A DNA stretch of 64,000 bases from Oceanobacillus senegalensis (GTDB taxonomy: Bacteria > Bacillota > Bacilli > Bacillales > Amphibacillaceae): contig NZ_LT839648.1 in NCBI RefSeq assembly GCF_900176885.1, forward strand, positions 1,821,533-1,885,532, given 5' to 3'. Numbering within the stretch: the first letter of the stretch is position 1; every line of letters starts with the position of its first letter. Below the pieces are notes generated by a model. It searched no databases. It was given only the letters and a program-made list of their open reading frames with translations, and was not told where the DNA came from. A program made the position numbers and the translations under genes. This document shows, piece after piece, positions 19,362 to 32,650 of the stretch.

Positions 19362-21068
19362 ATGCCATTTGATGGTATTGTCACTAGAGCAGTAACGGAA
19401 AAACTTAATGGAACACTTTCATCTGGAAGAATTACAAAAATTTATCAACCTACGGAAACAGAATTAGTTTTTACCGTTCGAAAGCAAGGTAAAAACCACA
19501 CATTACTATTATCGATTCACCCTACATATACACGTTTTCATTTAACAAATGATTCCTATAAAAATCCAAAGGAAGCTCCAATGTTCTGTATGATCCTTAG
19601 AAAACATTTATCAGGAGCAATGATAGAGGATATCAAGCAATATGGATTAGAGCGGATTGTTACATTTACAATTCGGTCTAGAAATGAAATCGGGGACATT
19701 AGTCAAAAACATCTAATCATTGAGCTGATGGGAAAGCATAGTAACATTATGCTCGTTGATGCAGATAAGGGACATATTATCGATAGCATGAAGCATATAA
19801 GCTTTTCCCAAAATCGCCACCGCACTATTTTACCTGGCCAGGAATACATCTTACCCCCTTCTCAAAATAAATTAAATCCACTTCATATAAGTGGGGAAGA
19901 TTTGATTAAAAGGCTTGATTTCAATGCGGGAAAAATGGAAATGCAGATTGTGCATACACTAGATGGTTTTTCACCCTTTATCGCAAAAGAACTTGTTAAC
20001 CGTACTCATTTAGGTTCTCAAGAGTTGTACGCCAAAGTATTTACTGAGATAAAAGAGCAGTTAATAGAAAATAAATATCATCCGGCTATTTACCATAATC
20101 AAAAGGAAGAGTTCCATGTTATCCCTATCCACTCCTTTAAAGGGGATAAAACAGATTTTGAAGATGTACATCATATGTTAGATGCCTTTTACTCCGGAAA
20201 AGCTGAACGTGACCGGGTTAAACAGCAAGCTAAAGACTTAGATCGTTTCATAAAAAATGAAAAAAACAAAAATGAACGTAAATTGAAAAAGCATCAAAAA
20301 ACAATGATGAAAGCTGAGAATGCAGACCAATATCAACGACTAGGTGAATTGCTTACAGCACATATGCATCTAGTTTCCCAAGGGGATAAAGAAGTTAAAG
20401 TTATTGATTACTATGATCCAGATCAGAAGGAAATCGTCATTTCTTTGAATCGAAATAAGACACCAAGTGAAAATGCACAAAGTTTCTTCAAAACCTACCA
20501 GAAACTTAAAACATCAAAACAAGTAGTAGAAAAAGAAATAGAAAAGACGAAAGATGAAATAAACTATTTCAAACAACTATTACAACAAATAGAAGTAGCA
20601 AGTGTGGATGATATTGAAGAAATACGGGATGAACTTCGAGATGAGGGCTATTTGAAAAAACAAAGAAAAGGAAAGAAAAACAAAAACAAACCAGCTAAAC
20701 CGGTTCCTGAAAAATATATTTCCTCTGATGGAACAGAAATATTAGTTGGGAAAAACAATAAGCAAAATGAACATTTGACAATGAAATTAGCACGACGGGA
20801 TGAAATATGGTTGCACACAAAGGATATCCCTGGCTCACATGTTGTTATTCGTAACCAGGAACCGAGTGAAACAACCTTAACAGAAGCTGCTCAAATAGCA
20901 GCGTACTTTAGTAAGTCACAAAACTCATCTACTGTTCCTGTAGACTATACAAAAGTACGGCATGTCAAAAAACCAAATGGGGCAAAACCGGGCTTTGTAA
21001 TTTACGAAAATCAAAAAACTGTCTTTGTAACACCTTCTAAGGATATTGTTGATAAATTGAAACAATAG
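19362..21068 (+). CDS. rqcH: Ribosome quality control protein RqcH (YloA, NFACT family)
   Basis: RqcH is the bacterial relative of eukaryotic NEMF/Rqc2. It binds peptidyl-tRNA on stalled 50S subunits and directs C-terminal alanine tailing, marking products for degradation. The 568-residue protein has an NFACT-N domain (about 1-180), HhH and coiled-coil parts (about 275-430, very rich in Lys/Glu), and a C-terminal NFACT-R domain with ARRDEIWLHTKDIPGSHVVI near 470-490. I start at 19362, after GGAGGTGATAGAA; the open frame begins 5 codons earlier. It is the longest plus-strand gene here, transcribed alone and convergent with the LysR gene. Confidence 0.94.
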   Translation: MPFDGIVTRAVTEKLNGTLSSGRITKIYQPTETELVFTVRKQGKNHTLLLSIHPTYTRFHLTNDSYKNPKEAPMFCMILRKHLSGAMIEDIKQYGLERIVTFTIRSRNEIGDISQKHLIIELMGKHSNIMLVDADKGHIIDSMKHISFSQNRHRTILPGQEYILPPSQNKLNPLHISGEDLIKRLDFNAGKMEMQIVHTLDGFSPFIAKELVNRTHLGSQELYAKVFTEIKEQLIENKYHPAIYHNQKEEFHVIPIHSFKGDKTDFEDVHHMLDAFYSGKAERDRVKQQAKDLDRFIKNEKNKNERKLKKHQKTMMKAENADQYQRLGELLTAHMHLVSQGDKEVKVIDYYDPDQKEIVISLNRNKTPSENAQSFFKTYQKLKTSKQVVEKEIEKTKDEINYFKQLLQQIEVASVDDIEEIRDELRDEGYLKKQRKGKKNKNKPAKPVPEKYISSDGTEILVGKNNKQNEHLTMKLARRDEIWLHTKDIPGSHVVIRNQEPSETTLTEAAQIAAYFSKSQNSSTVPVDYTKVRHVKKPNGAKPGFVIYENQKTVFVTPSKDIVDKLKQ

Positions 21069-21130
21069 GTTCTTTTATTTTTTTCCTCCATTTTTGAGGT
21101 GGGAGTATAAATGCTCCTTAACCTTCGAAA

Positions 21131-21172
21131 AAAAAGCGCAAGCATTCCTTCATAGATTGCTTGCGCTTAAAA
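21131..21172. terminator. Bidirectional terminator between rqcH and LysR gene
   Basis: An 11-bp stem (21134-21144 with 21158-21168) is flanked by a run of A on the left and TTAAAAT on the right. It can stop both convergent transcripts, with the stronger U-tract on the minus strand. Confidence 0.7.
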
Positions 21173-21262
21173 TCTATTTCCCTCTAAATTTGCTACAGAT
21201 TGAATGTTCGTACCACCTGACGAACAAACGTCATCTATTCATAGAAAATTGGAATGTGGACC

Positions 21263-22123
21263 TTACAAAAAAGTTGTATTCGTTAATAAGGAAATAAACT
21301 GAGCAACTTGTGGAAGATTTTGGACTCCTTCCTGGTAACATAGCCAAGTATCCCTAGTTACAACTTTACCATTTAATTTTAAAGGAACATTTGGGTATTC
21401 ATCCTTCATCCTATCTGAAACACTTTCAGGCAATACGGCCATCCCGATTCCTTGTTTCATAAATTGCTTACAAGTCTCAATTTGATCCACCGTCATCATT
21501 TTCAAAGCTTTGATTTTATCCTGATGATGAAACAACCAATTTTCGACCTGTTCATTCATACTATCATCGCTTTTGAACGAAATTAATGGTCGTTCCTTTA
21601 ATTTATTTTTTGGAAACTTTTCTGTATCAAAAATATATAACGGATCAGCAAATAAGCGAATACAATTGCCATCCTTAAGTGGTTCCCCACGAATAATGCT
21701 GACATGATAATTTTTGTAATCGCGTTGTATATCTTCACTAATTCCAGTTACAAGATCAATGGTAACCTTGGGATAGCTTGCTGTATACTCTCCAAGAATC
21801 GCCGGTAAAAATCGTTGACTAATTAAAGAGGAACAAGCAATGGATAACGTTCCTTGAATTTCAGTACTTGACTTAGCAAGTAAATTTTTTAACTCCTTTT
21901 CTTGTTCGACTATTCTCCTTGCGTAATCTAAAATAATTTCTCCACTCGGGGTCGGGATCAGCTGCTTCGTAGTCCGAATAAATATCTGTTCCCCAAAATA
22001 CTCCTCCATATATTTTAACCTTTGTGTCACAGCAGGTTGAGAAATTAGAATAATCTTCGCTGTACCACGAATCGTTCCAATTTCATGCAACTTTAAAAGT
22101 AACGCATAATCCTCTATTTTCAT
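21263..22123 (-). CDS. LysR-family transcriptional regulator
   Basis: This is a LysR-type regulator of unknown target. An N-terminal winged helix-turn-helix lies at about 1-60 (IGTIRGTAKIILISQPAVTQ is the recognition region), followed by a linker helix and a periplasmic-binding-like effector domain (about 88-286). I choose ATG at 22123 because GAGAGG precedes it and the family alignment starts there; the open frame extends 38 codons upstream without support. The product is 286 residues. It stands alone between the end of the pyr operon and rqcH, with no divergent partner gene. The ligand cannot be named from sequence. Confidence 0.88.
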   Translation of the reverse strand: MKIEDYALLLKLHEIGTIRGTAKIILISQPAVTQRLKYMEEYFGEQIFIRTTKQLIPTPSGEIILDYARRIVEQEKELKNLLAKSSTEIQGTLSIACSSLISQRFLPAILGEYTASYPKVTIDLVTGISEDIQRDYKNYHVSIIRGEPLKDGNCIRLFADPLYIFDTEKFPKNKLKERPLISFKSDDSMNEQVENWLFHHQDKIKALKMMTVDQIETCKQFMKQGIGMAVLPESVSDRMKDEYPNVPLKLNGKVVTRDTWLCYQEGVQNLPQVAQFISLLTNTTFL

Positions 22124-22288
22124 AATTATTTTCCTCTCATGGTTTAAAAGAGACGGTTCTCTCGTAACAATATTATCATAGGATTGTTTCCTATTGTTCA
22201 TTTTAGACTTTAGTCTTACCATCTGCTTCATCTTCATGGTTCTTTCAAATACGTATTAAAAACTATACGAAAAGTGCCAAGAATAAAG

Positions 22289-22319
22289 AAAAACACCGTA
22301 GAATCCATCCTCTACAGTG
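22289..22319 (-). terminator. Terminator of the pyr operon
   Basis: A 9-bp stem (22294-22302 with 22311-22319, one G-U pair) is followed on the minus strand by TTTTTCTTT. It lies 12 bases after the pyrE stop codon. Confidence 0.75.
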
Positions 22320-22330
22320 CCTCCAACTCT

Positions 22331-22944
22331 TTAAAGCTCATTTCTCCATTCTAGAAGTTCGTTTTTCTCTTGTTCATTTAATTCGCCATCTTCCACTAGT
22401 GCATCTACTAATTTATCAAAATTAGTAATTGTTTCATATGGTAGTTTTTCCTCTGCAAATTGATTAGCAGCTTTCTCCAGTCCATAGGTAAAAATAGCAT
22501 ATATACCTAATACGTCTGCACCAGCTTGTCTTAATGCATTTGCTGATTCGATTGAGGAACCACCAGTGGAAATTAGGTCTTCAATAACAAGTACTTTCTG
22601 GCCTTCCGATATTTCTCCTTCGATTTGATTTCCTTTTCCATGACCTTTTGGTTTGGAACGCACATAAACCATAGGGAGGTTTAATCTATCTGCAAGCCAT
22701 GCTGCATGTGGAATCCCTGCTGTAGCACATCCCGCAATCACATCTGGTTTTATTACCATCTTCTCCATTTTCTCAGCAAATGCTTCTACTATTTTCCTAC
22801 GAATTGCTGGATAAGACATCGTTAGGCGATTGTCACAATATATCGGTGACTTAATCCCTGATGTCCATGTGAAATATTGTTTTGCATTAATTTGTACTGC
22901 CTTTATTTTTAATAAATCTCGCACGATTTCATTCGTCACCGTCA

Positions 22945-22945
<1 letters not shown>
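22331..22945 (-). CDS. pyrE: Orotate phosphoribosyltransferase
   Basis: PyrE joins orotate to PRPP, giving OMP. The 204-residue protein has the type I phosphoribosyltransferase fold, with the PRPP-binding loop VLVIEDLISTGGSS near 117-130, the catalytic loop VRSKPKGHGKGNQIEG near 95-110, and an N-terminal hood containing FTWTSGIKSPIYCDNR. Its ATG overlaps the pyrF stop codon by one base (TAATG), with AAAGGAG upstream. It is the last gene of the pyr operon and is followed directly by the terminator hairpin. Confidence 0.97.
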
Positions 22946-25301
<2,356 letters not shown>

Positions 25302-25305
<4 letters not shown>

Positions 25306-28300
25306 AAGACCACAGCCTCTTTACTTGTCATCGGTTTGGCACTGAATGTTGTAGAATCAATAACATTTAAAATGGCATTTGCCGTATCTAAATTCGTTAA
25401 ACATGCGATTCCATGTTCAACTGCTTCCCTGCGAATTAAGAATCCATCTGAGCGAGGCTTCTTACCAGAATTCAATGTATTTACGACAAAATGAACATTT
25501 CCGCTTTCGATTGTGGAAAGAACATTTGGTTCCTCTGATCCTACTTTTTCTACTTTCACAACTGGTATTCCGAGCTGCTCAACATAATCTGCTGTTCCTT
25601 GTGTAGCAAACAACTCAAATCCAAGGTGATGGAATCTTTCAGCAATTATCCCAATCTCGGGTTTGTCCTTATCTGCAACGGTTAACAGAACTCCCCCTTC
25701 TTGTGGAATCTTAATTCCAGATGCAATTAAACCTTTGTATAGAGCTTTTTCCAATGTCTTGTCATAACCGATAGCTTCCCCAGTAGATTTCATCTCAGGT
25801 CCAAGAATTGTATCTACACTGCGCAACTTTTCAAAAGAAAATACTGGGATTTTTACAGACACTAGATCTTCCTCTGGTAAGATACCTGTTTCATAACCTA
25901 AATCAGCTAATTTTGTTCCTAGGATGCTTTGCGTTGCTATATTTGCCATTGTTACACCAGTGATTTTACTTAAAAACGGGATAGTTCTACTGGCTCTTGG
26001 ATTTACTTCTAAAATATAAACATCTTCATCGCGAATAATAAATTGAATATTGATAAGTCCCTTTACTTGAAGAGCTTCTGAAATCTTCTGTGCAGCATCC
26101 ATACACTTTTGTTTTACAGATTCACTAAGTCTTTGTGGAGGATAGACTGCCATGGAATCCCCAGAGTGAACACCAGCACGTTCGATATGTTCCATAATAC
26201 CTGGAACAATCGTAGTTTCCCCATCACTTATTGCATCCACTTCCACTTCAATACCTGTAATATACTTATCAATCAGAATAGGATGATCTGGGTCAATATT
26301 GTCTGATTTTGCTAGATACGTATGGAGTTCCTCATCACTATAGACAATCTCCATCTTACTTCCGCCTATTACATACGATGGCCTGACTAATACGGGATAT
26401 CCAATCATATTTGCCGTTTCGATTGCTTGATTTAATTTCCGTACGGCCTTACCTTTCGGGCGTAGTAAATCAAGTTCATCAAGTAGTTCTTCAAATTTAT
26501 CTCGATCCTCAGCGCGATCAATGGATTCCAGTGATGTTCCTAGAATTTTAACCCCTCTACGCTCAAGGCCTGCTGCAAGATTGATAGCTGTCTGTCCACC
26601 AAATTGGACAATAACTCCTTCAGGCTTCTCTAAATTGACAACGTGCATGACATCTTCTAATGTTAGTGGTTCAAAATACAGCTTGTCAGAAATACTGAAG
26701 TCAGTTGAAACCGTCTCTGGATTATTATTCATGATGATGGCTTCATAACCCATTTCCTTAATAGCAAGCACCGAATGAACCGTTGCATAATCAAATTCAA
26801 TTCCTTGGCCAATTCGAATCGGTCCAGAACCTAGTACTAGAATTTTTTTATGCTCAGATACGATTGATTCATTTTCATCTTCAAAGGTGCTATAAAAATA
26901 TGGTGTTTCTGATTCAAATTCTGCCGCGCATGTATCTACCATTTTATAAACTGGAGTGATTGCTTCTTGCATACGATAAGCATATATCTCTTCAACAGAA
27001 ACGTTCCATAATCTAGCAATCTGGGAATCAGAAATCCCTAATTCTTTAGCCTTTCTCATAACTTCTGCAGAAAATGGCTGTTTTGCAATTTCATTTTCTA
27101 GATAGACTAATCCTTGAATCTTATTTAAAAAGAATCGATCAATCTTAGTGATATCAAAGATTTCATCCACTGTCATTCCACGACGAAATGCCTCTGCTAA
27201 TACAAAAATCCTCTCATCATCTGCTATTTTCAGACGTTCCATCAATATTTCTTTTTCCTCGTTATCCAGGGCTTTTAACCAAAGATCCTCCGTACCACTT
27301 TCAAGTGAGCGAATTCCTTTAAGTAGGGATTCCTCAAAATTTCGGCCAATCGCCATTACCTCTCCTGTTGCTTTCATTTGTGTTCCTAGTTTTCTATCAC
27401 CCATTGTAAATTTATCAAATGGAAAACGTGGTAATTTAGAAACCACATAATCTAAGGAAGGTTCAAACATCGCATATGTTTTCCCTGTAATTGGATTAAC
27501 GATTTCATCCAAGGTATAGCCTACTGCTATTTTTGCTGCAACCTTTGCAATGGGATATCCGGTTGCTTTGGACGCTAGTGCTGACGATCTACTTACCCTT
27601 GGATTTACTTCAATAATATAGTAATCAAAACTATTTGGGTCTAATGCAAGCTGAACATTACATCCCCCCTCAATTTCAAGTGCACGAATAATCTTTAAGG
27701 ATGCATTTCTTAAGAGATGGTATTCTCTGTCACTTAACGTTTGTGAGGGTGCAACAACAATAGAATCCCCTGTATGGATACCTACTGGATCGACGTTTTC
27801 CATATTACATACAACAATGGCCTGATCATTTTTATCACGTATCACTTCGTACTCAATTTCTTTATACCCTGCAATATTTTTCTCAATCAAACATTGATTT
27901 ACAGGTGAAAGGGAAAGACCATTTCTTGTGATTTCTCTCAATTCTTCTTCGTTATAGCACATTCCTCCACCTGTTCCACCAAGTGTATATGCTGGTCTTA
28001 CAATTAACGGATAGCCTATTTCCTGAGCAAAATGAAGAGATTCATCCACCGAGTGTACAATCTGACTTTCTGGAACTGGTTCATTTAATTCTTGCATCAA
28101 TGAACGAAATCTCTCACGGTCCTCTGCCTTTTGAATTGCTTCTAATGAGGAACCTAGCAGTTCAACATTGTATTTTTCTAAAACTCCCGCTTCTTCTAGA
28201 GCCATCGCTAGGTTTAAACCAGTTTGTCCGCCCAATGTAGGTAGTAAAGCATCAGGCTGTTCGGTACGAATAATCTTCGTTAGAAAATCCATGGTCAACG

Positions 28301-28502
28301 GTTCCATATATACTTTATCCGCTACAGTATTATCAGTCATGATGGTTGCCGGATTAGAATTTGCTAAAATAACCGTATAGCCTTCTTCTTTCAAAGATTG
28401 GCATGCTTGTGTTCCAGAATAATCAAACTCAGCAGCCTGCCCAATAACAATTGGACCAGATCCAATGACTAGAATTTTTTCGATGGATGTATTTTTAGGC
28501 AT
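25302..28502 (-). CDS. carB: Carbamoyl-phosphate synthase large subunit (pyrimidine)
   Basis: PyrAB makes carbamoyl phosphate from bicarbonate, two ATP and ammonia delivered from the small subunit. The 1066-residue protein has the two homologous ATP-grasp halves: carboxyphosphate synthetase (about 1-400) and carbamate kinase (about 550-930). Both carry paired motifs, [20 protein letters not shown] in the first half and [15 protein letters not shown] in the second. An oligomerisation domain and a C-terminal MGS-like allosteric domain complete it, the latter being where UMP and PRPP act in B. subtilis. All key motifs look intact. It overlaps carA by 8 bases and pyrK by 4. The symbol pyrAB is also used. 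Confidence 0.96.
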
Positions 28503-29595
28503 TTACTTCAACCTCTTTCTTCGTTTGATTTTCTTTCATCATGTTTAAAAATTCATTAAATAAGTAGTTCGTATCTTCTGGTCCAGGTGATGCTTCTGGA
28601 TGATATTGAACAGAAAATGCAGGATATTTTGAATGGCGAACACCTTCTACTGTATTATCATTTAAAGCCACTTGCGTTAATTCTAATCCAGTTCCTTTTA
28701 AGGATTCTTTTCTTACTACATAGCTGTGGTTTTGTGCTGTTAGGAATGTCTTATTTAACATTAAGTCTTTGACTGGGTGCCCCGCTCCTCTATGACCAAA
28801 CTTCAGCTTTTCCGTATCTGCTCCATTCGCTAATGCTAATAGCTGATGGCCAAGAGAGATTCCAAAGATAGGGATATTTCCACTAATCTGTTTAATCATT
28901 TCAATCGCTTCTGGTACATCTTTTGGATTTCCAGGTCCATTTGTTAACATGATTCCATCTGGTTTTAACCGTAAAATATTTTCCGCACTATAGTTATATG
29001 GAACAACGGTAATATGGCAATCCCTTTTAGTTAACTCTCGTAATATACCATGCTTAGCACCAAAATCTACCATGACAATTCTCATTCCACGCCCTGGAAC
29101 TACATATGGCTTAATCGTAGAAGTTCGTTTAACCTGATCTGTTGGAAATACTGTTGCTTGTAATTTTACAACAACATTTTCAGCAGTTTGATTTACATCC
29201 GTAATCATAGCCTTCATCGTTCCATTATTACGAATAATTTTAGTTAATTTACGTGTATCAATTCCTGAAATACCAGGGATATCATGTACTTTTAAATAGT
29301 GATCCAAGCTCTCTTCACTGCGAAAATTAGAAGGTTGTGAGCTTACTTCCTTTGCAACCAAACCATGAATAAAAGGGGTTACCGTTTCAAAATCATCGCG
29401 ATTAATTCCATAATTTCCAATAAGCGGATAGGTCATCGTTACTATTTGACCACAATTGGATGGATTCGTAATAACCTCTTGATAACCTGTCATTCCTGTA
29501 TTAAAAACAATTTCTCCTGATTGGGAGCGTTCACTACCAAATGATTCCCCAATAAAAACTGTTCCATCCTCTAATACTAATTGTCTTTTAGCCAT
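28495..29595 (-). CDS. carA: Carbamoyl-phosphate synthase small subunit, catalytic Cys replaced by Ser
   Basis: PyrAA is the glutaminase subunit that normally releases ammonia from glutamine for PyrAB. An N-terminal CPSase_sm domain (about 1-150) precedes a class I glutamine amidotransferase domain (about 170-355). The nucleophile motif, normally GICLGHQ, reads GISLGHQ: residue 247 is Ser (codon TCT, 28855-28857). The partner His-332 and Glu-334 in [10 protein letters not shown] are kept, and the rest is well conserved over 366 residues. From family knowledge this change should abolish glutamine hydrolysis, leaving ammonia-dependent synthesis, unless it is a sequencing error. The start at 29595 follows GGAGG and overlaps pyrC by 8 bases. 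The symbol pyrAA is also used. Confidence 0.95.
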   Translation of the reverse strand: MAKRQLVLEDGTVFIGESFGSERSQSGEIVFNTGMTGYQEVITNPSNCGQIVTMTYPLIGNYGINRDDFETVTPFIHGLVAKEVSSQPSNFRSEESLDHYLKVHDIPGISGIDTRKLTKIIRNNGTMKAMITDVNQTAENVVVKLQATVFPTDQVKRTSTIKPYVVPGRGMRIVMVDFGAKHGILRELTKRDCHITVVPYNYSAENILRLKPDGIMLTNGPGNPKDVPEAIEMIKQISGNIPIFGISLGHQLLALANGADTEKLKFGHRGAGHPVKDLMLNKTFLTAQNHSYVVRKESLKGTGLELTQVALNDNTVEGVRHSKYPAFSVQYHPEASPGPEDTNYLFNEFLNMMKENQTKKEVEVNA

Positions 29596-30877
29596 GTATA
29601 TCCTCCTCATCGATGTATACAGGTTTTCCTTCTACTATCGTTAACACTGGGCAAGCACTGACCTTCCAATTATGGAATGGTGTATTTTTTCCTTTTGAAT
29701 AAAAACTGTCCTTATTAATCGTTACTTCTTTATCTAAGTTAACAACTGTAATATCTGCTAATTTATCTTCTTCTAAATTTCCATATGGCAAGTTAAATAC
29801 GTTAGCAGGCTTAATCGTTAACCATCCAACAAGCTGTTCTAATGTGACTTTTTCTGTTTTTACTAGATTCGTATATAACAAGCTAAATGCTGTTTCAAGT
29901 CCTACAATACCAAAAGGTGCTTCAAGCATTCCCTTTGCTTTTTCCTCTTCGGCATGTGGAGCATGGTCTGTTGCAATGAAATCAATGGTCCCATCCATTA
30001 ATCCTTCTAGTAGTGCCTCTTGATCCTCTTTTGAACGTAGAGGTGGGTTCATTTTAAAATTAGTAGAAGTTTCGCTGATGTCTTCTTCATTTAACAATAA
30101 GTGATGTGGTGTGACCTCTGCTGTAACCGGAATCCCCGCTTTTTTAGCATCACGAATAACTCGAACCGATTCCTTTGTACTCACATGACATACATGGTAA
30201 TGGCAACCTGTCGCTTCAGAAAGCAATACGTCCCTGGCAATTTGAACCGATTCACTTATAGAAGGAATTCCTGGTAAATCAAATTTCTCACTCACTTTCC
30301 CATCATGTACAACCCCGCCATACACTATCGAATTATCCTCACAGTGCGCCACAATCGAAGCACCTTTAGCTTTTGCCCGTTTCATCGCCCTTAGCATGGA
30401 ATTAGCTGTCTGTATACCAACACCATCATCTGTAAAAGCAAATACTCCCATTTCAGCAAGTTCTTCAATATTGGTTAATTCTTCCCCTTTAAGACCTTTC
30501 GTTATGGATGCATATGGTAAAACACGTACTTGAGCATCCTTATTAATTTTTTCAAATAAGGCATCTACGGATTCTTTACTATCTGGAACAGGATTTGTGT
30601 TAGGCATCGCACACACCGTTGTAAACCCTCCTCGAGCAGCAGCTTTCGTTCCTGTAAGGATGGTTTCCTTATGTTCACCACCTGGTTCCCTTAAGTGAAT
30701 ATGGACATCAATAAATCCTGGTAAAATGAGGTTTCCTTTTAAATCTATTACATTATCTACTTCATCTTTTATTACGGAATTAATTTCCTTAATATATTTA
30801 TCCTCGATTAGCACTTCACAAGCTTCTAGTTTATTTGACGGCAGCAAACGTTTTGCGTTCTTTAAAATTGTTTTCAT
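29588..30877 (-). CDS. pyrC: Dihydroorotase
   Basis: PyrC cyclises carbamoyl aspartate to dihydroorotate. The 429-residue amidohydrolase barrel has the zinc ligands HIHLREPG near residue 60, further His in HCHVST-type and CHVSTKES sequence near 225-235, AMPNTNP near 92, and the catalytic Asp in ATDHAPH near 304. This is the class I, Bacillus-type dihydroorotase. GGGGGA precedes the ATG. It overlaps the end of pyrB by 47 bases in another frame and carA by 8 bases. Confidence 0.97.
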   Translation of the reverse strand: MKTILKNAKRLLPSNKLEACEVLIEDKYIKEINSVIKDEVDNVIDLKGNLILPGFIDVHIHLREPGGEHKETILTGTKAAARGGFTTVCAMPNTNPVPDSKESVDALFEKINKDAQVRVLPYASITKGLKGEELTNIEELAEMGVFAFTDDGVGIQTANSMLRAMKRAKAKGASIVAHCEDNSIVYGGVVHDGKVSEKFDLPGIPSISESVQIARDVLLSEATGCHYHVCHVSTKESVRVIRDAKKAGIPVTAEVTPHHLLLNEEDISETSTNFKMNPPLRSKEDQEALLEGLMDGTIDFIATDHAPHAEEEKAKGMLEAPFGIVGLETAFSLLYTNLVKTEKVTLEQLVGWLTIKPANVFNLPYGNLEEDKLADITVVNLDKEVTINKDSFYSKGKNTPFHNWKVSACPVLTIVEGKPVYIDEEDIHG

Positions 30878-31757
30878 TTAAAATCCCCCAGTCTTCAAGT
30901 AATTGCATCATAATTGCCATTCTGATATACACTCCATTAGACATCTGCCTGAATATTCTTGATTTTGAACATTCTACTAAGTCTGAGTCAATTTCAACAC
31001 CACGATTTACTGGTGCCGGATGCATAATAATAGCATTTTTTTTCATTTGTTTTTCTCTAGCTTTCGTTAACCCATATTGTTCTAAATAATTCATTGTTTC
31101 TGTATGTTGTTGATGCCTTTCATACTGAATTCGTAATAACATCAAAACATCACAATTTTGTACAGCCTCATCAATCGATATATAAGGCACTTCCAAGTCA
31201 TCATCTTCAAACCCAGATGCTGCACACAGACATACCTCTGCACCTAATCTTTGAAGTGCTGATACATTGGATCTTGCAACTCGACTATGTTTGATGTCAC
31301 CAACAATAGCTACTTTTATTCCTTGAAATCCGCCAAACTCTTGAAAAATGGTTAATAAATCTAACATACATTGGGTAGGATGCTCAGCCTTTCCCGCTCC
31401 AGCATTAATTATTGGTATGGAGAGCTTATTTTCCAACTGATAGAACCAATCATCCGCTTCATGCCGAATAACCAGCATATTTGCTCCAATTGATTCAAAT
31501 GTTTTAGCTGTATCATATAAACTTTCACCTTTTAATACACTGGACGTTTCAGAATGAAAGTCTAAAACCTCTAATCCTAACTTTCTCTGTCCTACCGTAA
31601 AACTTGTTTTTGTTCGCGTGCTAGGTTCAAAAAAAAGATTCGCCACAAATAACTGGTGATCCACTTGGAAATCCTTCAAACGATAATATTCAGCTTTCTT
31701 TAAAACGCTATATATTTCTTTATTTGATAATTGGTCAACCGAAATAAAGTTTCTCAT
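30831..31757 (-). CDS. pyrB: Aspartate carbamoyltransferase catalytic subunit
   Basis: PyrB condenses carbamoyl phosphate with aspartate, the committed step of pyrimidine synthesis. The 308-residue protein shows the carbamoyl-phosphate site FEPSTRTKTSF near 44, AEHPTQCMLDL near 127, and the aspartate-domain motif HPAPVNRGVE near 263. No regulatory pyrI follows, as expected in Bacilli, where control is by PyrR. A strong GAAGGAGG precedes the ATG. An attenuator lies in the 164 bases upstream, between pyrR and pyrB. Confidence 0.97.
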   Translation of the reverse strand: MRNFISVDQLSNKEIYSVLKKAEYYRLKDFQVDHQLFVANLFFEPSTRTKTSFTVGQRKLGLEVLDFHSETSSVLKGESLYDTAKTFESIGANMLVIRHEADDWFYQLENKLSIPIINAGAGKAEHPTQCMLDLLTIFQEFGGFQGIKVAIVGDIKHSRVARSNVSALQRLGAEVCLCAASGFEDDDLEVPYISIDEAVQNCDVLMLLRIQYERHQQHTETMNYLEQYGLTKAREKQMKKNAIIMHPAPVNRGVEIDSDLVECSKSRIFRQMSNGVYIRMAIMMQLLEDWGILNENNFKERKTFAAVK

Positions 31758-31800
31758 AGCTCCTCCTTCAAAATCTTTTTATCGTCTATTTTTAGGCATT

Positions 31801-31899
31801 AAAAAACCTCTTTGCATAAAAGGTTGCAAAGAGGTATACGTGTAGTATATATTTGTGGCTACACGCTCCTTAAACAACCTTTTAAATCTCTCGGGATTT
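31801..31899 (-). promoter_or_regulatory. PyrR-controlled attenuator between pyrR and pyrB
   Basis: In transcript order the PyrR-binding loop is 31899-31884 (AAAUCCCGAGAGAUUU, with the conserved UCCnGnGAG core). A terminator follows at 31835-31801: ACCTCTTTGCA pairs with TGCAAAGAGGT, then TTTTT. In the known mechanism PyrR bound to UMP stabilises the anti-antiterminator so that transcription stops before pyrB. Confidence 0.85.
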
Positions 31900-31921
31900 A
31901 ATTAAAAGTTGATGATATGAT

Positions 31922-32464
<543 letters not shown>

Positions 32465-32504
32465 CTATAGTGCACTCCTAACTGTCTGTCAAAATCAGTA
32501 TGAT

Positions 32505-32590
32505 ACTAAAAACCCCTTCTTCCATGAGAAAAAGGGGTTTTTAGTATATCTTCACATATACATCCGATTCCTTTTTAGCCTCACGGGACT
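32505..32590 (-). promoter_or_regulatory. PyrR-controlled attenuator upstream of pyrR
   Basis: The PyrR-binding loop at 32590-32577 reads AGUCCCGUGAGGCU, an excellent match to the ARUCCnGnGAGGYU consensus. A 14-bp terminator stem follows (32545-32532 with 32518-32505) with a U-rich end. This gives autoregulation of pyrR and the whole operon by UMP. Confidence 0.9.
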
Positions 32591-32621
32591 ATTATTAAAA
32601 GGGCTTTATTTAACTAGAACT

Positions 32622-32650
32622 ATTATTTCAAATAATACACGTTGTGTCAA
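32622..32650 (-). promoter_or_regulatory. Sigma-A promoter of the pyr operon
   Basis: On the minus strand TTGACA (32650-32645), a 17-base spacer and AATAAT (32627-32622). The -35 box overlaps the stop codon of the upstream pseudouridine synthase gene, and the attenuator leader starts just downstream. Confidence 0.75.

Noticed and set aside
22124-22237. 38-residue N-terminal extension of the LysR regulator
   Set aside because: The extension is basic and low in complexity, no ribosome binding site supports it, and the helix-turn-helix alignment starts at the ATG at 22123.
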